Origin: Acidobacteriota bacterium
GTDB lineage: Bacteria > Acidobacteriota > Polarisedimenticolia > QHYA01
Length of the DNA: 64,000 bases
Assembly: GCA_003223995.1 (NCBI GenBank)
Contig: QHYA01000061.1
Coordinates: 3,050-67,049, forward strand
Direction: 5' to 3'
Shown one piece after another: positions 62,703-64,000 of the stretch. The stretch's first letter is position 1. Every line of letters starts with the position of its first letter. Position numbers and translations under genes: made by a program. Below the pieces are notes generated by a model. The model was not told where the DNA came from and did not search any database. It saw nothing but the letters and a program-made list of their open reading frames with translations.

Positions 62703-64000
62703 CGGATCCCGCAAGCCCTCATCGGGTCCTGCTCGTCGGAGCAGGGGAGGTCCTGCCGTCCTCCCTTGCAGGCCTTCTCGCCGACGCCGGACACGAGATC
62801 CTCATCGCCCGGAACGGAGAGGAGGCGCTCGAACGGGCCAGGAAGGATCCCCCGGATCTCATCTTGCTCGACTTGCCGCCTCCCGGGGGGGAAAGTCCCG
62901 GCATCTGCCGCCGGCTGCGGAGCGATCCACTGACGGAGCATGTTCCTGTCCTGGTCGTCACCGCGCGACACAACCCGGGCCTTGTCGTGGAGAGCCTCGA
63001 CAGCGGAGCGGACGACTTCATCAGCCAGCCGGTCGTTGCCGAGGAGCTTCTGGCCCGCGTCCGAGCCGCTCTTCGCGGGAAGCTCCTGCAAGACGGGCTG
63101 AAACAGGTGGGAGGCTTCTATCTCGAACTGTTCAGCCGGATGGGCGCGGCGGTCACCTCTCCCTTCCGCCTGGATGAGGAGCTGGCCAGGATCCTCGCGC
63201 ATGCTCTCGAGGCCGTCGGTGCACGCAAGGGGCGCCTGCTTCTCTTCGATTCGCACCGCAATCGGATGGAGGTTCGCGCCGCCGCCGGAGAGGCACATGG
63301 GGACGCACTCGAGACAGGCCGAGAGGTCGCCGAAGGGCCGCCCCCGCCGGGCGTCATCCGTCTGCCGCTGGTCGCCCGCGAAGAACCTCTCGGCGCGCTG
63401 GAGATCGACGGGCGCGGCCTGCCGCCCCTTCCTCCCGATCGGCAGAAGCTGCTGGAGGCGGTCGCGGCCCAGACGGTGATGTTCGTCGAGAATGTCCGGC
63501 TCAACCGGGAGGTTCGTCGGATGTTCCTCGACATCATCGTCTCCCTGGCAGGCGCGGTGGACGCCAAGGACTCCTACACCCACGACCACACCGTGCGAGT
63601 GGCCAGCGTGTCGCTGCTGCTCGCCCACGAGACCGGCCTCCCTCCGGAGGAGCGCGAGTCCCTCCTGCTCGCGGCCCTGCTCCACGACGTCGGCAAGATC
63701 GGAGTGCCGGATTCCATCCTGAAGAAGCCAGCGCCTCTCGATGACTCGGAGAGAGCTGTCATGCAGCGGCATCCCGAGATCGGCGCCCAGATGCTGCGCC
63801 ACATCCGCCCGCTGAAGGAGGCTCTACCGGCAATACGCCACCACCACGAGCACTGGGACGGCAGCGGTTATCCCGAGGGGCTTTCGGGGGAGGATATCCC
63901 CAGGATGTCCCGCATCATCCTCGCGGCGGATGCCTTCGACGCCCTGACATCCGACCGGATCTACAGGAGGGGTGTAGCGGCCGCGGTCGCCCTCGAGAAA
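62699..64000 (+). CDS. REC-GAF-HD-GYP protein with degenerate receiver, truncated by window end
   Basis: About 434 residues are visible; the frame is open to the end. The N-terminal receiver-like domain has the phospho-Asp region LILLDLPPPGG, but the acidic pair after the first strand is replaced (VLLVGAGEVL) and the conserved Lys is Gln (DDFISQPVV). A GAF-like domain follows (LARILAHALEAVGARKGRLL). The HD-GYP domain has AVDAKDSYTHDHTVRVASVS, ALLHDVGKIGVPDSIL and HHEHWDGSGYPEGLSG, with the catalytic residues intact. It would degrade cyclic di-GMP. Its start overlaps the rarA stop. Confidence 0.9.
   Translation, partial: MTDPASPHRVLLVGAGEVLPSSLAGLLADAGHEILIARNGEEALERARKDPPDLILLDLPPPGGESPGICRRLRSDPLTEHVPVLVVTARHNPGLVVESLDSGADDFISQPVVAEELLARVRAALRGKLLQDGLKQVGGFYLELFSRMGAAVTSPFRLDEELARILAHALEAVGARKGRLLLFDSHRNRMEVRAAAGEAHGDALETGREVAEGPPPPGVIRLPLVAREEPLGALEIDGRGLPPLPPDRQKLLEAVAAQTVMFVENVRLNREVRRMFLDIIVSLAGAVDAKDSYTHDHTVRVASVSLLLAHETGLPPEERESLLLAALLHDVGKIGVPDSILKKPAPLDDSERAVMQRHPEIGAQMLRHIRPLKEALPAIRHHHEHWDGSGYPEGLSGEDIPRMSRIILAADAFDALTSDRIYRRGVAAAVALEK

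Overview
This is a GC-rich window (I estimate about two-thirds GC by eye) from a diderm bacterium. It encodes several outer-membrane barrels, a Wza-type export protein, lipoproteins, a Wzc-type tyrosine kinase and Rho. The mix of a multiheme cytochrome with a partner FG-GAP/ASPIC-type protein, many TPR proteins, SelA, an MXAN_5187-like protein and an inositol-phosphate synthase suggests Acidobacteriota or a similar deep lineage, probably from a metagenome. That placement is inference; no rRNA or tRNA gene was found. Many genes overlap by ATGA or similar junctions. Several starts have a TANNNT box six to eight bases upstream and no Shine-Dalgarno sequence, so leaderless mRNAs may be common here.

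Layout. 1-6.9 kb: end of ychF, selA with a secreted protein, an MXAN_5187-like/TPR pair, a zinc-phospholipase-like secreted protein and purH. 7-18.9 kb, mostly minus strand: a TIG-like secreted protein, a membrane-anchored TPR protein, a hybrid histidine kinase, then a three-gene operon of membrane multiheme cytochrome-TPR, FG-GAP lipoprotein and anchored TPR protein. 19.3-27.5 kb: a metal-associated-looking outer-membrane protein and an extended chromate cassette with chrB at one end and chrA at the other. Between them lie a frameshifted DUF1080-like protein, a two-repeat DUF1259 protein, a PepSY protein and a thioredoxin-DUF2231 fusion. A probable chrA relic and a DUF1059 gene follow.

27.6-33 kb: VOC protein, rlmN, an SDR, then an HtrA protease and an adjacent HtrA-like paralogue lacking the catalytic triad. 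33-40.6 kb, minus: AI-2E family permease, cation/proton antiporter, class I aminotransferase, small barrel, rho and inositol-phosphate synthase. 41-49.6 kb: DegT-family aminotransferase, Gfo/Idh/MocA oxidoreductase, a patatin-adenylate-forming fusion, a thiamine cluster (small membrane protein, thiE, thiD continuous with a HEAT lipoprotein), and a second DegT gene with an internal deletion. 49.7-61 kb: an exopolysaccharide locus (glycosyltransferase, Wza-type protein, secreted carboxypeptidase-regulatory-like protein, barrel, Wzc-type kinase, O-antigen ligase-TPR), interrupted by a minus-strand sigma-70 factor and pyrE. 61-64 kb: zinc-ribbon protein, rarA and a truncated REC-GAF-HD-GYP regulator.

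The best candidates for something undescribed are the extended chromate cassette with its periplasmic redox fusion, the patatin-adenylate-forming fusion and the HtrA/pseudo-HtrA pair. Two genes (21935-22607 and 48623-49635) are broken in this sequence and could reflect real decay or assembly error.
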